DNA of 64,000 nt from positions 46,600,978-46,664,977 of the forward strand of contig OZ024826.1 in the NCBI GenBank assembly GCA_964016985.1. Reading direction: 5' to 3'. The stretch comes from Anodontia alba (lineage: Eukaryota; Mollusca; Bivalvia; Lucinida; Lucinidae). The notes under the pieces are model-generated. The model saw only the letters and a program-made list of their open reading frames with translations, had not been told where the DNA came from and searched no databases. Shown here in pieces: positions 18,992 to 30,442 of this stretch (position 1 is the stretch's first letter; each line of letters opens with the position of its first letter). Position numbers and translations under genes: made by a program.

Positions 18992-20389
18992 ATCTACATG
19001 TAAAATATCAAACAAGACAACATATTGAAAAATACTTTGGTTACTTATTATAAAAGAAAATTATTAAATCATATTAACGGTCAAGGCTTGTTCAGTCAGG
19101 AAATGGAAAACAAAACACATTTTATTTTGGCCTAAATCAACAATGGATGTGCTCTGAGTTTTCCCTCAGGGTTTGAAAATAAGGGACCCAGGAACTCCCT
19201 GGTGTGGAGATAAGGGGTCCTAAAGTAAGATTTAGGGCTTGTTTTAAAGAGGTTAACTTTTGATTAAATACTGACAATTCTTTCCTTTAGGTGACAAATA
19301 TATTAAAATACAAAGTCACAAATAAATAAAATAAATTTTAGATTGATCATATTTGCATTATTCAAGACTCTTACCCCTAACTTTTGAGGGTCCAGAGCAT
19401 GATTCTGGGGTTAAAAAACTGCCAAATACAAGTTGGGGTTTAGAGTAATTGTTATACAATGATAGCCTAAAATATCTTGTGTATGTGAATAAAACTGCTT
19501 CAGTAACAATTTAATAAGCTGATCTTTTTGGACTGTAACCCTGAAACAATATGCGCTGCGCCACATCATGGTCTAACTATATACCAAGTTTCAGCTTGAT
19601 CGGATGTGAACGGTAGGAGGAGTTAACCTGAAACGAAAAAGTTTACGGATGGACGCCATACCCGGTAACATAATACGTCCCCTTTTTCAAACGGGCGTAT
19701 AATGACAATTGAAAAGGCGGAAAATTCTAGCACTAGAAACGGCATTTTTAGTCGGTAGTAGTGTACAATGTTAATATTTTGGGTTGATTCAAAGGGGCAC
19801 ATCTGCTATCAAAGAGGCTCCAAACAAACAAGCCAACACATGAGAAGGTACCTGTCAGTAAGTGAAAAACATATCATTAAGACACAGGAATATGGAGGTT
19901 ATGGGAAGCTACTGAAGACTCCAAAAAACGGGACATTGGCAAATAGTGCAAACCCAGATCAGACGCCACCGCCGCAGCTTCTGGCAAGGCCCTTCACTGC
20001 TTGCAAAAAGTTCAGCCATTTTCTAAATGAATTTCTAAAGGTACCTCAGTCGGCTACTAGTGGACTTTTATACTTCTAGGACAAAAACTTTTTTTTTTCT
20101 TTTTTGTTAAACAAAGTAAAAGGACCATTTGTCCAGGTAATGGAACTTGACAATAATGACTACATAATCATGCAATAAATGTCTCGTTGGATCACGGTGC
20201 ATACCCCAAATTACTGAGACAATGTCACTTGTCTCGCTTGCTTGAAATTCGTCACCGTGAGAGGATAACTGTTGAACCAGGCATCAGGCTTTGCCATCAG
20301 ACCTGAGATAAATCGGTAGGTCACTCTGGCTGTACTGTATACAGTATTGAGTAAAATTAGAATGACCCAAATGTCGGTGGCCTATTTAC
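18992..20389. other. Spacer with a degenerate F-type hairpin
   Basis: No gene recognised. 19535-19690 (CCAAGTTTCAGCTTGATCGG, then a purine-rich segment) looks like a dispersed repeat. 19936-20010 holds a degraded F-type arm (AACCCAGATCAGACGCC). Confidence 0.35.
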
Positions 20390-20459
20390 TATGGCAGATT
20401 TGAACTTCTTTTTAAGTCCTTAAGAAGTTATTCCGACAGTTCAAGAAAACAACTATTTG

Positions 20460-20554
<95 letters not shown>

Positions 20555-20786
20555 CTTATTTTATTATGAAAAGGTACTCTTTGTGTACTCATATGAATCA
20601 CCTTGTCAAGGCAATTCTAATGAGTACACTCAACATACTATTTCATAGATCGAAAAAGACATCCCTAAGGTAACCCACTGACCTCCTGACCTGGCATTTT
20701 GATTTAACCCTCAGTGACGCAAACTATCTATGTCTCGAACAAATTTTCATGGCCCCAAATATGTTTGAGCCATTGAGGTTTGACTG
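20390..20786. mobile_element. Family B pogo-like MITE expanded by a TA microsatellite (B1)
   Basis: The right end is CATTGAGGTTTGACTG followed by TA. The core GTGTACTCATATGAATCACC pairs with GCAATTCTAATGAGTACAC. The left end is missing, and a (TA)n run of about 90 bases (20463-20552) interrupts the body. Confidence 0.8.
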
Positions 20787-20794
20787 TATATAAG

Positions 20795-21032
20795 AGAACA
20801 ATAAAATTTATATCTTGTGATCTGAGAAGAGTAAGTGGTATGGTTTTGGTATCATCATTGTCTGTTTTCACAGAAAGCTGTCTGCTGAACCTGTCCACCA
20901 ATATCACTTCAGCCTGGAACGGCAGACCATTCTCTGTAAAGGAAACAGTGTCCCCTTTTTTCAACAATCTCAGTTGACTAGTTGCTTCACTGCTGTAGAG
21001 CTTGGTATCTCTCTTTGTTCCTTGTCCAACAC
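20795..21032 (-). CDS. Possible exon encoding an SH3/Tudor-like fold
   Basis: After a plausible acceptor (TTTAATTCAG) the frame reads GVGQGTKRDTKLYSS and then LLKKGDTVSFTENGLPFQAE, continuing with beta-strand-like VILVDRFSRQLSVKTD. GD-x-V-x-F followed by alternating hydrophobics fits Tudor-like or retroviral-type integrase C-terminal barrels, and I cannot decide which. The frame then runs into MITE B1 and stops inside it. No clear donor is visible. It could be a host exon, a domesticated fragment or a retroelement relic. Confidence 0.3.
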
Positions 21033-21771
21033 CTGAATTAAATTGCAGAATAATAGAGAACAAGAATAAGATTGTTTGATTTGGGCTCAATGTCGCTTTC
21101 AACAATCTTTCATGCAGCAGACATTTTTACTGCCATTCTTAAGCTAAATAACACATAAATTCATTCTAAATATTTGTTATGAATGACTAAATATATAAAG
21201 CTGGGAGTCCCAGACTTCCTGGCACTGATTTTCGGAACTCTAGACTTCTCTGAATGCAAGCACTGACTCGCCTATAAAAAAAATAAGGGGACGGCTTTTG
21301 GCTAGTGACAACCAGCAGAGATAACCCTTTATATTGCCAGCAAATTTTGGTCAAATCTTTTGTGTTATCACATTTTTATTAAATGAAAATATACAGGGGG
21401 GGGGGGGGGGGCGGGGGAAAGGGGGAGGAGGAGGTTTGATGATTACTAATAAAATTGTGTTATTTGGCATCAGAACTGGGTGTACACTGTTTACTCAGCC
21501 GGCCTGTCCTAATACAGTAAGTACGAAAATTCGGTCAAAGCACACCCCTTCAGGCACCATTCTGGTTTCGTCTGATTCATAAAATAAATGCTGTGTAACG
21601 TGTGTTCGACTCATAAAATTCAAGGGACATGCAATTAGCTTCCTTTAAACAGTAAAACCTAAAGAGAGAGAGGGCCTTACCCCCGCATTTACCGGAGTAT
21701 AAATAAATAATCAATAGTAGTACTGTTATTCTTTTTACATTATCTATATACTGAGAACATTATAATTATTA

Positions 21772-21855
21772 CATCACGAAAACATGCCTATATAATTTTG
21801 ACCCCCTTAAACCCCATTTTTATATAGTAAAACCGGGGTTTACAGGGTATACATT
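21772..21855 (+). mobile_element. Family A MITE, left part only (A6)
   Basis: CATCACGAAAACATGCC through GGGGTTTACAGGGTATAC, then a sequence rich in ACTTGCCCA motifs (to about 22010), then degraded core and right-half text at about 22110-22235. The copy is apparently split and decayed. Confidence 0.7.
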
Positions 21856-22302
21856 AGCAGGGCCTGACAAATCAAAAAAAAATCCACTTGCCCACTGGGC
21901 AAGTTAATTTTTTTTTTCACTTGCCCAGCTCAAATTCCTACTTGCCCAGGATTTGTGCGGCTCAAATTCCTATATGCCCAAGATTTGCAAACAGAAATAG
22001 AAGTCCCACTTTTAACATTGCGTTAACAAGTCTATGAAAGCAATACTCTTGTAAATCCCAGTTAATATACAGAAAAGCGAGGTTTTAAATGGCGTACATA
22101 AGTTTACTCCTTTTTTTTGGCTCAAAAACATAGATAATGGGCACTCAGTGAGGTAGTTTCAGACCCCACAATCTAAGTTTGCAATGGAAATAAGAAAAGT
22201 ATCATAATTTCACATCAGAAAATACCAAAGGGATGAAAAGAGAGCATATTGAAAAAGAATTTTATTTGTATTTACTTGAAGCCTTGAATAAATACTCATG
22301 TG

Positions 22303-22307
<5 letters not shown>

Positions 22308-22338
<31 letters not shown>

Positions 22339-22810
22339 CTTAAGGTAAATGTATACACCTGCAAGGAAATTAACTTGATTGAAGAACTGCCTACAAACTA
22401 TAGGACAATTCATAATTAAAAGACTTCATTTTTTATCAAAGAAGCCTTTTTGAAAATGGTGTATTCATTTATCCCAAGAACAGAGAACAACCTCCAAGAA
22501 ATTGGAAAGAACTGAATATTATTCTGTGTGGTATTGTATATCAGTGCTCATCAAGTCTTTCTGGTTTTAGGAGCACATAAGTCATCAAGCACTAGTCAGT
22601 TGTGTAAGCCATCAGTGTTCGTATTTTGTTTTTCATCCTAACACGTTATCAGTAATATCAACAGAGAATAAATTTTTCATAAATGACTTTGACACACAGT
22701 ATTTTTAGTCTTACAAATTCATTATTATTTGATGAACACTAAGTAAATCCAGATTTCGAGAGGGAAATAACAAAGGTTTTGCAAACAGGCGAGATCGTAA
22801 CGGTATCACG

Positions 22811-22843
<33 letters not shown>

Positions 22844-22854
22844 CTTTTTTTTTT
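22308..22854. repeat. Poly(A) and poly(T) tracts with spacer
   Basis: A run of about 29 A (22308-22336) and a run of about 43 nearly pure T (22812-22854) bracket AT-rich sequence in which I recognise nothing. Confidence 0.7.
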
Positions 22855-23224
22855 CCAAACAAAAACTCAATTTCTTACCTGTGTTTTTATATTGTGTCAT
22901 TTTGTACTTTCGTTTTCATAGCCAAACACGTCGTAAGCAACGACTTATTTCATTGGTATATGCCCAGTCGCACAGCCAATGAAATACGAGAATATCAAAA
23001 ACCAATAATTGCCGACCTTTGCACGGCATTTGATCAAATCAGAAACTGATTTATTGGAATACGGAGATGCAAAAGAAGCTCGCAAGGAGTTAGCTAGACA
23101 ATCACTATTAAGACCATCTCATCTTCCCGCTCCTGCAGGAGCTGCTACTGGACTCGGTGGCGTCAGTGTTGATTAAGTTTATATGATACGTAGGCAACCC
23201 TTATGATACAGACTCCAGAAACTG

Positions 23225-23556
23225 CAGTCAACCTCAATGGCTCGAACACCGATGGGTCGTTTGCCGTGGCTGGTTTGAGCTTGTTTGGTCCCTATAGAGT
23301 TCTTCCGCTGTCGGGAGGGGGAATGTTTGGGGAATTCTTTTTGTTTTGACACGTGAACTCATTGGAGTTGTCCCTTCGAGGCGGCCCTAATGAGTCCACT
23401 CAGAATATAGCTATTATGAGGAGAATCGAAAATAATTCCCTAAATTATCGTTCCTCCCGCCTGATCTAGCATTGTGGTGGGCCCTCTGTAGCTCGAGCTG
23501 CCGTGACACGAGAAGATTTACCCTCGGTCCCGGGGATGTTCGGGCTATTTAGGTCT
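23225..23556. mobile_element. Family B variant, left-arm copy (B2)
   Basis: Starts CAGTCAACCTCAATGGCTCG. It is GC-richer than other B copies, with core AACTCATTGGAGTTGTCCCT. Its far terminal repeat is cut off at the edge of the inverted duplication. Confidence 0.75.
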
Positions 23557-23959
23557 AAAACTGCACTCACAACTTGTTTGGAGACTTTGTTTACTATGAA
23601 ACCGTGTCCAAACGTAATAGCCCTTATCTACCGATCACAACTGCTGCGGACATTTATTTCAAAACTTCCTTCCCCACCCCAGAGAGAATAAGGCGCGACC
23701 TCCCATGTGAATCATCAGCTGGCAGATGATCCATAAGAGATGTCGAGTCCGACCTTGTCCAATAAGTATGAAAATGAAGTGTTATCTAATGTAATGCATA
23801 TTTTTCCTAGCGCTGAGCAGGACTGAGTCATTGCTATGCTTCGATGGAGATCTTGACATTGACCAGAAATTGTTACATATATATACTACACAAAAAGTAA
23901 GAACGGTTCGTTGCAGTGTTCGAACTATTCATGATTAAATGTGGTGATCTGTCATAGCA

Positions 23960-24294
23960 CAGTCAGACCTAAATAGCCCGAACATCCCCGGGACCGAGGG
24001 TAAATCTTCGTGTCACGGCAGCTCGAGCTACAGAGGGCCCACCACAATGCTAGATCAGGCGGGAGGAACGATAATTTAGGGAATTATTTTCGATTCTCCT
24101 CATAATAGCTATATTCTGAGTGGACTCATTAGGGCCGCCTCGAAGGGACAACTCCAATGAGTTCACGTGTCAAAACAAAAAGAATTCCCCAAACATTCCC
24201 CCTCCCGACAGCGGAAGAACTCTATAGGGACCAAACAAGCTCAAACCAGCCACGGCAAACGACCCATCGGTGTTCGAGCCATTGAGGTTGACTG
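23960..24294. mobile_element. Family B variant, right-arm copy
   Basis: Complete element from CAGTCAGACCTAAATAGCCC to CATTGAGGTTGACTG. The left-arm copy at 23225 is its reverse complement, lacking the terminal few bases. Confidence 0.75.
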
Positions 24295-24342
24295 CAGTTT
24301 CTGGAGTCTGTATCATAAGGGTTGCCTACGTATCATATAAAC

Positions 24343-24995
24343 TTAATCAACACTGACGCCACCGAGTCCAGTAGCAGCTCCTGCAGGAGCGGGAAGATGA
24401 GATGGTCTTAATAGTGATTGTCTAGCTAACTCCTTGCGAGCTTCTTTTGCATCTCCGTATTCCAATAAATCAGTTTCTGATTTGATCAAATGCCGTGCAT
24501 CATCGTTTCCTCTGACAAATATTTTCCCGTCGGAAGCATAAGCAGACTGCAGTTTATTTGCGCGCACTAATGTTCTCGCTTCGAACAACAATTTTGACCG
24601 TGATTTCGTTAAGTCTTCATTAAAGAATACATCCTTGAACCTGTCAATGTCGTGCAAATTCTTCCTTTTTCCGTGCATTATAAGTGGCAAATTTCGCAAT
24701 AATATCTCTGTGTTTTGGCTGGCCATTGAAGTTTTTCTGACCTAACCTGCCCACACGGTGGGATCTGTCGATATCATGGTCATCTAGCTGCACGTCAAGC
24801 TCTCGTGCGATGGACATGACTATATTATCTGTGTTTTCATTGGGTGATTCGTGGTAACCAGATATTCTCAATGAGTTACGCCTGCTATACTGTTCCAGGC
24901 TGTCGTTGCCACGTTCGACTTCAGACAGACGCTTTTCAAGGTCTTTGTTCTTTTGTACTAAAGCTTGGTTGGATTTAGTCAGCTGAGTATATATT
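24343..24995 (-). pseudogene. LINE ORF1-like RNA-binding protein fragment, frameshifted
   Basis: Minus-strand translation gives a coiled-coil-like segment (LTKSNQALVQKNKDLEKRLS), then SLRISGYHESPNENTDNIV, DIDRSHRVGR and RDIIAKFATYNARKK in one frame (to 24644). The frame 24343-24726 continues with VFFNEDLTKSRSKLLFEAR and ends GLGGVSVD. This order matches ORF1 proteins of animal LINEs (Transposase_22-like), which bind RNA and act as nucleic-acid chaperones. A frameshift near 24670 separates the two frames, and the N-terminus is lost near the hairpin at 25021. The 3' 160 bases are duplicated in inverted orientation at 23020-23177. Confidence 0.75.
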
Positions 24996-25020
24996 GAAAA
25001 TAATGTTCTGTGCTATTAAA

Positions 25021-25169
25021 TTCAGCAGACGACGACAAACTGATGGTGTTTTTCTTATTTTTACCTAGAAACTAGGATCTGACACTTTATGCAAACTGTC
25101 TTGCATGAAGTGTCAGATCCTATTTTCTGGGAAAACTGAGAAGTATCAATCAAAATGTCGTCCGCTGAA
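25021..25169. mobile_element. Family E hairpin MITE (E1)
   Basis: TTCAGCAGACGACGACAAAC faces AATGTCGTCCGCTGAA. The central arms are GGATCTGACACTTTATGCAA and its return. Confidence 0.75.
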
Positions 25170-25280
25170 AGTTATACTCAGAATGCAAAGTGTTAATAAA
25201 TTCTGAAAGAGCAGGGGCGATTTCTTGGGATGGTAATCATATTACCGTACTAACTCTACGTATTCTGACAGATAGGCCTG

Positions 25281-25345
25281 AGCAAACTCTAAACACAGAT
25301 CAGACGCCTACGAACGCGGCGTCTGATCAAGGTCTACACTGTTTT
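25281..25345. repeat. F-type hairpin, inner palindrome AGACGCC
   Basis: ACACAGATCAGACGCC faces GGCGTCTGATCAAGGTCTACA. The outer arms match the constant arms of other F-type hairpins. Confidence 0.65.
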
Positions 25346-25424
25346 TCGCTCATCCAGCAATTTACACACATTCATAAATAGTAGTAAAATGCATTTTTTA
25401 AAAAGAAGTATAAGGAAAAGAGGA

Positions 25425-25590
25425 AGGGGTGTGAATATTTAGGGTAAATACGTTATCCCAAATTTATCCAAAATAATAAAGGGGTTCAATACCCCCGCCT
25501 ACCCCTCCACTCCTCCTCCCCCCTCCCCACCCCCCCCCCTCTCCCCCCCCCCCCACACACACAGAGAGAAAGCCCTCTGAATCCGCCGCT
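25425..25590. repeat. Dispersed repeat family I with C-rich tract
   Basis: GAATATTTAGGGTAAATACG, a C-rich run (25495-25560) and GAATCCGCC match, in reverse, the repeats at 55097-55320 and 58545-58640. 50520-50660 is in the same orientation as this copy. Confidence 0.55.
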
Positions 25591-25631
25591 GAAGAGAGAT
25601 ACTTTGTAAGCAAAACCACAAATAAACTAAC

Positions 25632-25780
25632 TACGAAGGAGCATTAGGGCCACACACACTTTTATTTCTGTTGATAGTTATCTCGAAATTACATGTCGAA
25701 ATTTCGAGATAGTAAGTCGAAATTTCGAGATACATATCTACAGGAATAAAAGTATATGTGGCCCTAATGCTCTTTCGTAC
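25632..25780. mobile_element. Hairpin MITE (GAGCATTAGGGCCACA ends)
   Basis: ACGAAGGAGCATTAGGGCC faces GGCCCTAATGCTCTTTCGT. The interior has three TCGAAATTTCGAGATA-type units that can pair with each other. Confidence 0.75.
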
Positions 25781-26184
25781 CACAGGGAAACTGCGTTTGT
25801 ATATACTTTCGCAACACAATGCTTATCCTCTGTTAGAGTGAAGATAAAAATTCTGAAAAGAAGAACCCTTTGGAAACAAAACAACGCATAAAATGTAGGA
25901 GACTAGCTGATCTGTAATCGAAAATTTTTAACCCATCCCTGTTTAAATGGTTTGCCAAAATCGCCAAACAAATTCTGAAAACCATAAGATTGTCTTTGAA
26001 TAGATTCGTCTCCAGATCCACATCGTTCTGATTTTCAATTTCCGCTTTTTTGTTTATGTCAGATATTTAGTCATTTATATCTGAACAGCTTCGTTAGTTC
26101 TTCAAAATATCCACTCTATATTGTTAACATACCTTCTGAACATAAGGAAACAACAGGTTGCAAAATTCAACTTTACATGGCTCA

Positions 26185-26611
26185 TACAGTATTCGACCTA
26201 ATTACCGCTCTGTGCGCTTAGCTTTTTTAAAAATATTCGGAAAACTAACGGTAACATTTCGAAAACACGCCTATTCAAATATATTGAAAATTTTACAACC
26301 AAAAAAAGGAAAATTTTCAGATAAAAAATCTGATATTTTTCATATTTCTGCTCAAAACATAGATTGTGGATACTCGTTAGAACCGCCTCGCCGAGGCGGT
26401 TCTAACGAGTACCCATAATCTATGTTTTTGATCAGAAATAAGAAAAATAATGTATACCCCTGTAAACCCCAGTTTTACTATATAAAAGTGGGGTTGAAGG
26501 GGGTCAAAATTATATAGGCGTGTTTTTGTAATGGATATGCATCTACCTATACTAAGGATACACTTTAAAAAAATAGATCAGCGAAGGACTCGTCAAATAA
26601 TGCTTATCCGA

Positions 26612-26648
<37 letters not shown>

Positions 26649-26862
26649 TGTGCGTATGTGCGTGCGTGTTTTCTGATTTTCTTTATAAAAGCGTATGTTG
26701 TGGGTACTCATTTGAACTCCATCGACGATGCGACGCGATTCAAATGGGTACCCACAACATATGCCTTTATAAAGAAGTAGACAAAAAGTACACTGACTAA
26801 GGAATTGCTTGACTGTGCGCTTATAGGGGTATGTGCGATAATTGAGCCGAATACGGTAATTA
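26185..26862. mobile_element. Family C hairpin MITE, interrupted by A7
   Basis: Ends AGTATTCGACCTAATTACCG and GATAATTGAGCCGAATACGG are inverted. The core is GTTGTGGGTACTCATTTGAA with its return arm near 26690-26762. A7 occupies 26255-26533, and a GT microsatellite lies at about 26613-26648. Confidence 0.7.
26255..26533 (-). mobile_element. Family A hairpin MITE inside family C (A7)
   Basis: CATTTCGAAAACACGCC to GGCGTGTTTTTGTAATG with a perfect core stem (GAACCGCCTCGCCGAGGCGG at the tip). Confidence 0.9.
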
Positions 26863-27054
26863 GAACAAACATTTCTTTGACTTTTCCTAAATGGCAAGTG
26901 TTGTAAATTTTTATTCAAATTTCCTTCCTTGATCTGTTTTTCTTTTCTTTTTTTTTTCCAGCTTCTGCCTCTGATTTCATACGTAGTACAATGCATGCAT
27001 TTCTCAATTTTTTCGTTTCACCAGAGTTTGTAGTTGTGTAGTCATATAAACAAG

Positions 27055-27236
27055 TCTCTCCCTTCCGCTGAGTCAAGAAGGACAGTTGTCAGTTTCTGGC
27101 GAAAGAATGTGCACAATACTGGTTAACCGCTTTGAAGACTAAGCCTGTCCAGTAAAAGTGAGGTTAGTTAAATTGATCGCGCTCGACATGACCCCAGTGG
27201 GTTGATTGGGCCGTAAAACGTCAACACAAACAAACA
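27055..27236 (+). mobile_element. 5'-truncated copy of the 6106 SINE
   Basis: TCTCTCCCTTCCGCTGA through GGGCCGTAAAACGTCAACAC aligns with the 3' two thirds of 6106-6418. The tRNA head is missing. Confidence 0.8.
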
Positions 27237-27281
27237 TGAAAACAACTAATAAAATAAATGGGCCGTGAAGTCAGAAAGCGA

Positions 27282-28053
27282 GGGGAGACCGGGGCTAGTT
27301 GGTCCGCGGGGCAAGTTGGTCCTAGTGCAATTTCTCTAAACTGAGAAAGGCTATGACGTAAGTATGTGACTCAGTGGAATGCTTGATCATGCCACACTTA
27401 CTGAAGAGAAAATGATGGCGATTAGTGAACGCGTATAAATTATCGAGAATAAAAACTGATTTTGTACCACTAAAGTTACTTTCTTACACCTGAATTCAAA
27501 TGCTTTTGCATTTGCTGTGTATCAAATAACGTGCGAATCATCACGAAAACATACCTATATAATTTTGACCCCCTTAAACCCCACTTTTATATAGTAAGAG
27601 GCGGTTCTAACGAGTACCCACAATCTATGTTTTGAGCAGAAATATGAAAAATATTTGAATTTTTTGTCTGAAAATTTTCAATTTTTCGGTGATTAACTTT
27701 TCAGTATATTTGAATAGGTATGTTTTCGTAATGTGTTATATATTTCCTGAAAGCTCATCATCACCTATAATATTCAACTGAGCGTATTTGCTGTTTCTTA
27801 ATTCAACCACGTTTCGGTCATGAGTGAAAATCTACTGTGCATTATGGTCGGGGAAAGTTGGTCCATTTGCGATGGGGTAAGTTGGTCCGTCGAAAAAACG
27901 GTCAGATTTATCAGAACCTGGCATTTTCTGAACGTAAAACAGTAGAAAATTATTAAACTAGTTAATCTGAACGAGAACGATACCAGCAAATGAATAGTAG
28001 CCTCAGCATTTTAAACAAAATACAATCTTCGGACCAACTAGCCCCAGTCTCCT
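27282..28053. mobile_element. Family H DNA element with inverted ends, carrying A8
   Basis: GGGGAGACCGGGGCTAGTTG at the left faces CAACTAGCCCCAGTCTCC at the right. The subterminal motif GGGGTAAGTTGGTCC recurs (27310, 27840, 27865, 28440). No transposase frame is present, so it is non-autonomous. A8 lies at 27539-27733. Confidence 0.75.
27539..27733 (+). mobile_element. Family A MITE, internally deleted (A8)
   Basis: Both terminal repeats are intact (CATCACGAAAACATACC and GGTATGTTTTCGTAATG), but one core arm and part of the left body are lost, leaving 195 bp. Confidence 0.85.
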
Positions 28054-28379
28054 TTACGTTAAACCCGGTTAATGAGTCTTTTAATCAAACTAACGGTTTT
28101 CGAGGAAAAAAAGGAATAAAACTGCACATTCGGTCGATGATCTGAGGACTACTGGGGATAACGTTACCAGCCGGCAGTGTACCGAATGGTGACTGGAGCC
28201 ACAGATATCCTAACAGTCCTCAGATCTTTGGCCAAAAAAGCCATCTATCGACCCATTAATGATTATGGAAATTTCGTTGAAGCCTTTTTTGCAACCGAGG
28301 TATTATCAGTGAAAAATATTTATGTACACACTTTTAAACTAGTTTCAGGTTATTTATTGATGTTCAATACGTTTGTTTG

Positions 28380-28662
28380 AGGATCAAATTAATTTTTATT
28401 CCAAACTTATCCCGCCGGTCCAACTTGCCCCGCTGTTCGGACCAACTTAACCCGATAATGGGGTAAGTTGGTCCAGTTTACCTCGTCTCGGAAAACGGCT
28501 ATAATTATCAGAATCTGGTCTTTTCCTAACGTTAAACTAAAGAATAAGTTTAATAAAAGATTATACTAGTTGCGTAATGCAAAATTAATACCAGCAAATG
28601 AATATTTAGCTCGGCATTTGAAAAGAAGCAATTTTCGGACCACCTAGCCCCGGTCTCCTCTA
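28380..28662. mobile_element. Family H element, partial second copy
   Basis: Contains the motifs GGTCCAACTTGCCCCG and GGGGTAAGTTGGTCC and ends with CACCTAGCCCCGGTCTCC. The left terminus is not visible. Confidence 0.65.
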
Positions 28663-28749
28663 CCTTTGGACATGTGCGTCTAGCGAAGATTCAGATCAGC
28701 CAGCGCATTCACACAGTCTAATTTAAATCTCCACTGGGCGCATTTTGGA

Positions 28750-30442
28750 TAATTACAAAAACAAGCCTATTCAACTATACTGAAAGTTTTACCATCAACA
28801 AATCTAAATTTTCCGATAAAAATTCTGATAGTTTTCATACTTCCGCTCAAAACATAGATTGTGGGTGTTCGTTCGTCTGTCATTACTGACAATGACCAAT
28901 CCTAATCAACTGTGTGATGTGTTATTAATTGTGTGTTCTGAGATGGCTGATGAGGCCAATCTTAGCTCTAAACTGCCTGTTGCAGATAGAACAAGAGAGG
29001 TCTGAGGAAGAAAGCACTGCTTGGTGATGCCTTAGCTCTGGCTTTCCGCAGTGCACGTTTCTGCTCGGCTTCGCTGATTCTTTTTGCTTCGTATTCACAA
29101 GCTCCCCTTTTTATGAGGCCTCGCCACTTTGTACGATCCTGTGCAATCTGTTCCCATGACTATGTTGGTATGTTGAAGTCTTTAAAGGAGGCTTTGAAGG
29201 TGTCCTTGTATCGCTTCTTCTGACAACCATGGGAGCGTTTTCCTACTTGAAGTTCTCCATAGAGGATTTTCTTTGGCAAACGTTCATCAGGCATTCTGGT
29301 AACATGTCCTGTCCATCTTAACTGTGCCAATTTCAGAAGAGTATTACACTCTGCATCCCTGCCCTTTTCAGGACTTCTGTGTCTGGAATCCTGTCTTGCC
29401 ACTTGATCTTTAGAAGTTTTCTAAGACAGTTTGTATGGAAGTGGTTCAGTCTTTTGGCATGCCGTTGGTAAACTGTCCAAGTTTTGCATGCGTATAATAG
29501 TGTTGGCAGCACTACCGATCTATATACTTTCAGCTTTGTGTCAAGTCTGATTCCACTTCGGTCCCAAATACTTCCACATACTCGGCCAAATGCTGCACTA
29601 TATAGCTTTGGCAATTCTAGCATTGACTTCATCATCAATGTGCACAACTCCAGACAATGTGCTTCCAAGGTAGGTGAACTTGTCTACCACATGCAGTCGT
29701 TGAGCTTTCACTGTGATGGTAGGTTCCTTGTAAGGCTTTCCAGGTGCTGGCTGATATACTACCTCAGTCTTTTTGATGCTGACTGTGAGGTCATAGCTGT
29801 CACATAAATCAGATACTTGATCCACACCTTTTTGCATTTTCTCTTCTGTCGGAGCACCCTTTGCCATGCCATCAGCAAAGAGGAAGTCATCTAGCACCTC
29901 TGTCTGCACCTTAGATTTAGCCTGCAACCTTCTTAGGTTGAAAAGTTTGCCATCAAATCGATACCTAATAGGTATACCATTGTCACCATCCTGGAAAGCA
30001 TCTGTTAGCATGGCAGAAAACATCATGCTGAAGAGTGTTGAAGCTAGTACACAGCCTTGCTTAATTCCATTTGTCACAGGGAATGGATCAGAAAACTCGC
30101 CATCATTTTGGACCCTTGCAAACATACCATCATGGAAATGCCGCACCATTGCTATGAATTTGGCAGGGCAGCCAAACTTTGCCGTAATTTTCCAAAGTCC
30201 CTCACGACTGACTGTGTCAAATGCTTTGGTAAGGTCGACAAAGGTCATGTAGAGGTCCACATTCTGTTCCATTGCATTTTTCTTGAAGCTGTCGTGCTGT
30301 AAAGATCATGTCTATTGTTCCTCTGTTTTTCGTTCTTTGAGCAGAAATAAGAAAATTAATGTTTACCCATGTAAACCTCAGTTTAAGTATATAAAAATGG
30401 GGTTTAAGGGGATCAAAATTATTTAGGTAAGTGTTCGTGATG
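28750..30442 (-). mobile_element. Family A hairpin MITE split by a LINE (A9)
   Basis: 28750-28874 is the TAATTACAAAAACAAGCC half up to the core arm (TTGTGGGTGTTCGTT). 30331-30442 is the other half from TTTGAGCAGAAATAAG to AGTGTTCGTGATG. The LINE sits in the core between them, flanked by TTCGTTC on both sides. Confidence 0.85.
28875..30328 (-). pseudogene. LINE (RTE/CR1-like) reverse transcriptase fragment with 7-bp target duplication
   Basis: The frame 29598-30272 encodes reverse transcriptase domains: FVDLTKAFDTVSREGLWKI, NGIKQGCVLASTLFSMMFSA, then LDDFLFADGMAKG where the usual FADD box has become FADG. 29333-29668 continues with LDTKLKVYRSVVLPTLLYAC, and 29160-29402 with LAQLRWTGHVTRMPDERLPK. 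Frame breaks between these parts and the mutated catalytic Asp make it inactive. The 5' end is truncated inside the RT and the 3' end is GACAGAC(G), shared with the copy at 8566-9428. TTCGTTC occurs at 28868-28874 and 30329-30335. Clade placement is tentative. Confidence 0.9.

Larger units (their letters stand above)
23020..24499. repeat. Large inverted duplication, about 537-bp arms and 408-bp loop
   Basis: 23020-23556 is the near-exact reverse complement of 23965-24499 (one 2-base length difference noted: CACGAGAAG against CACGAAG). Each arm holds the 3' end of a LINE ORF1 frame and most of a family B element. The arms must have been copied after B had inserted. Confidence 0.92.

Noticed and set aside
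29866..30252. Plus-strand open frame of 128 residues
   Set aside because: Antisense shadow of the LINE reverse transcriptase on the minus strand.
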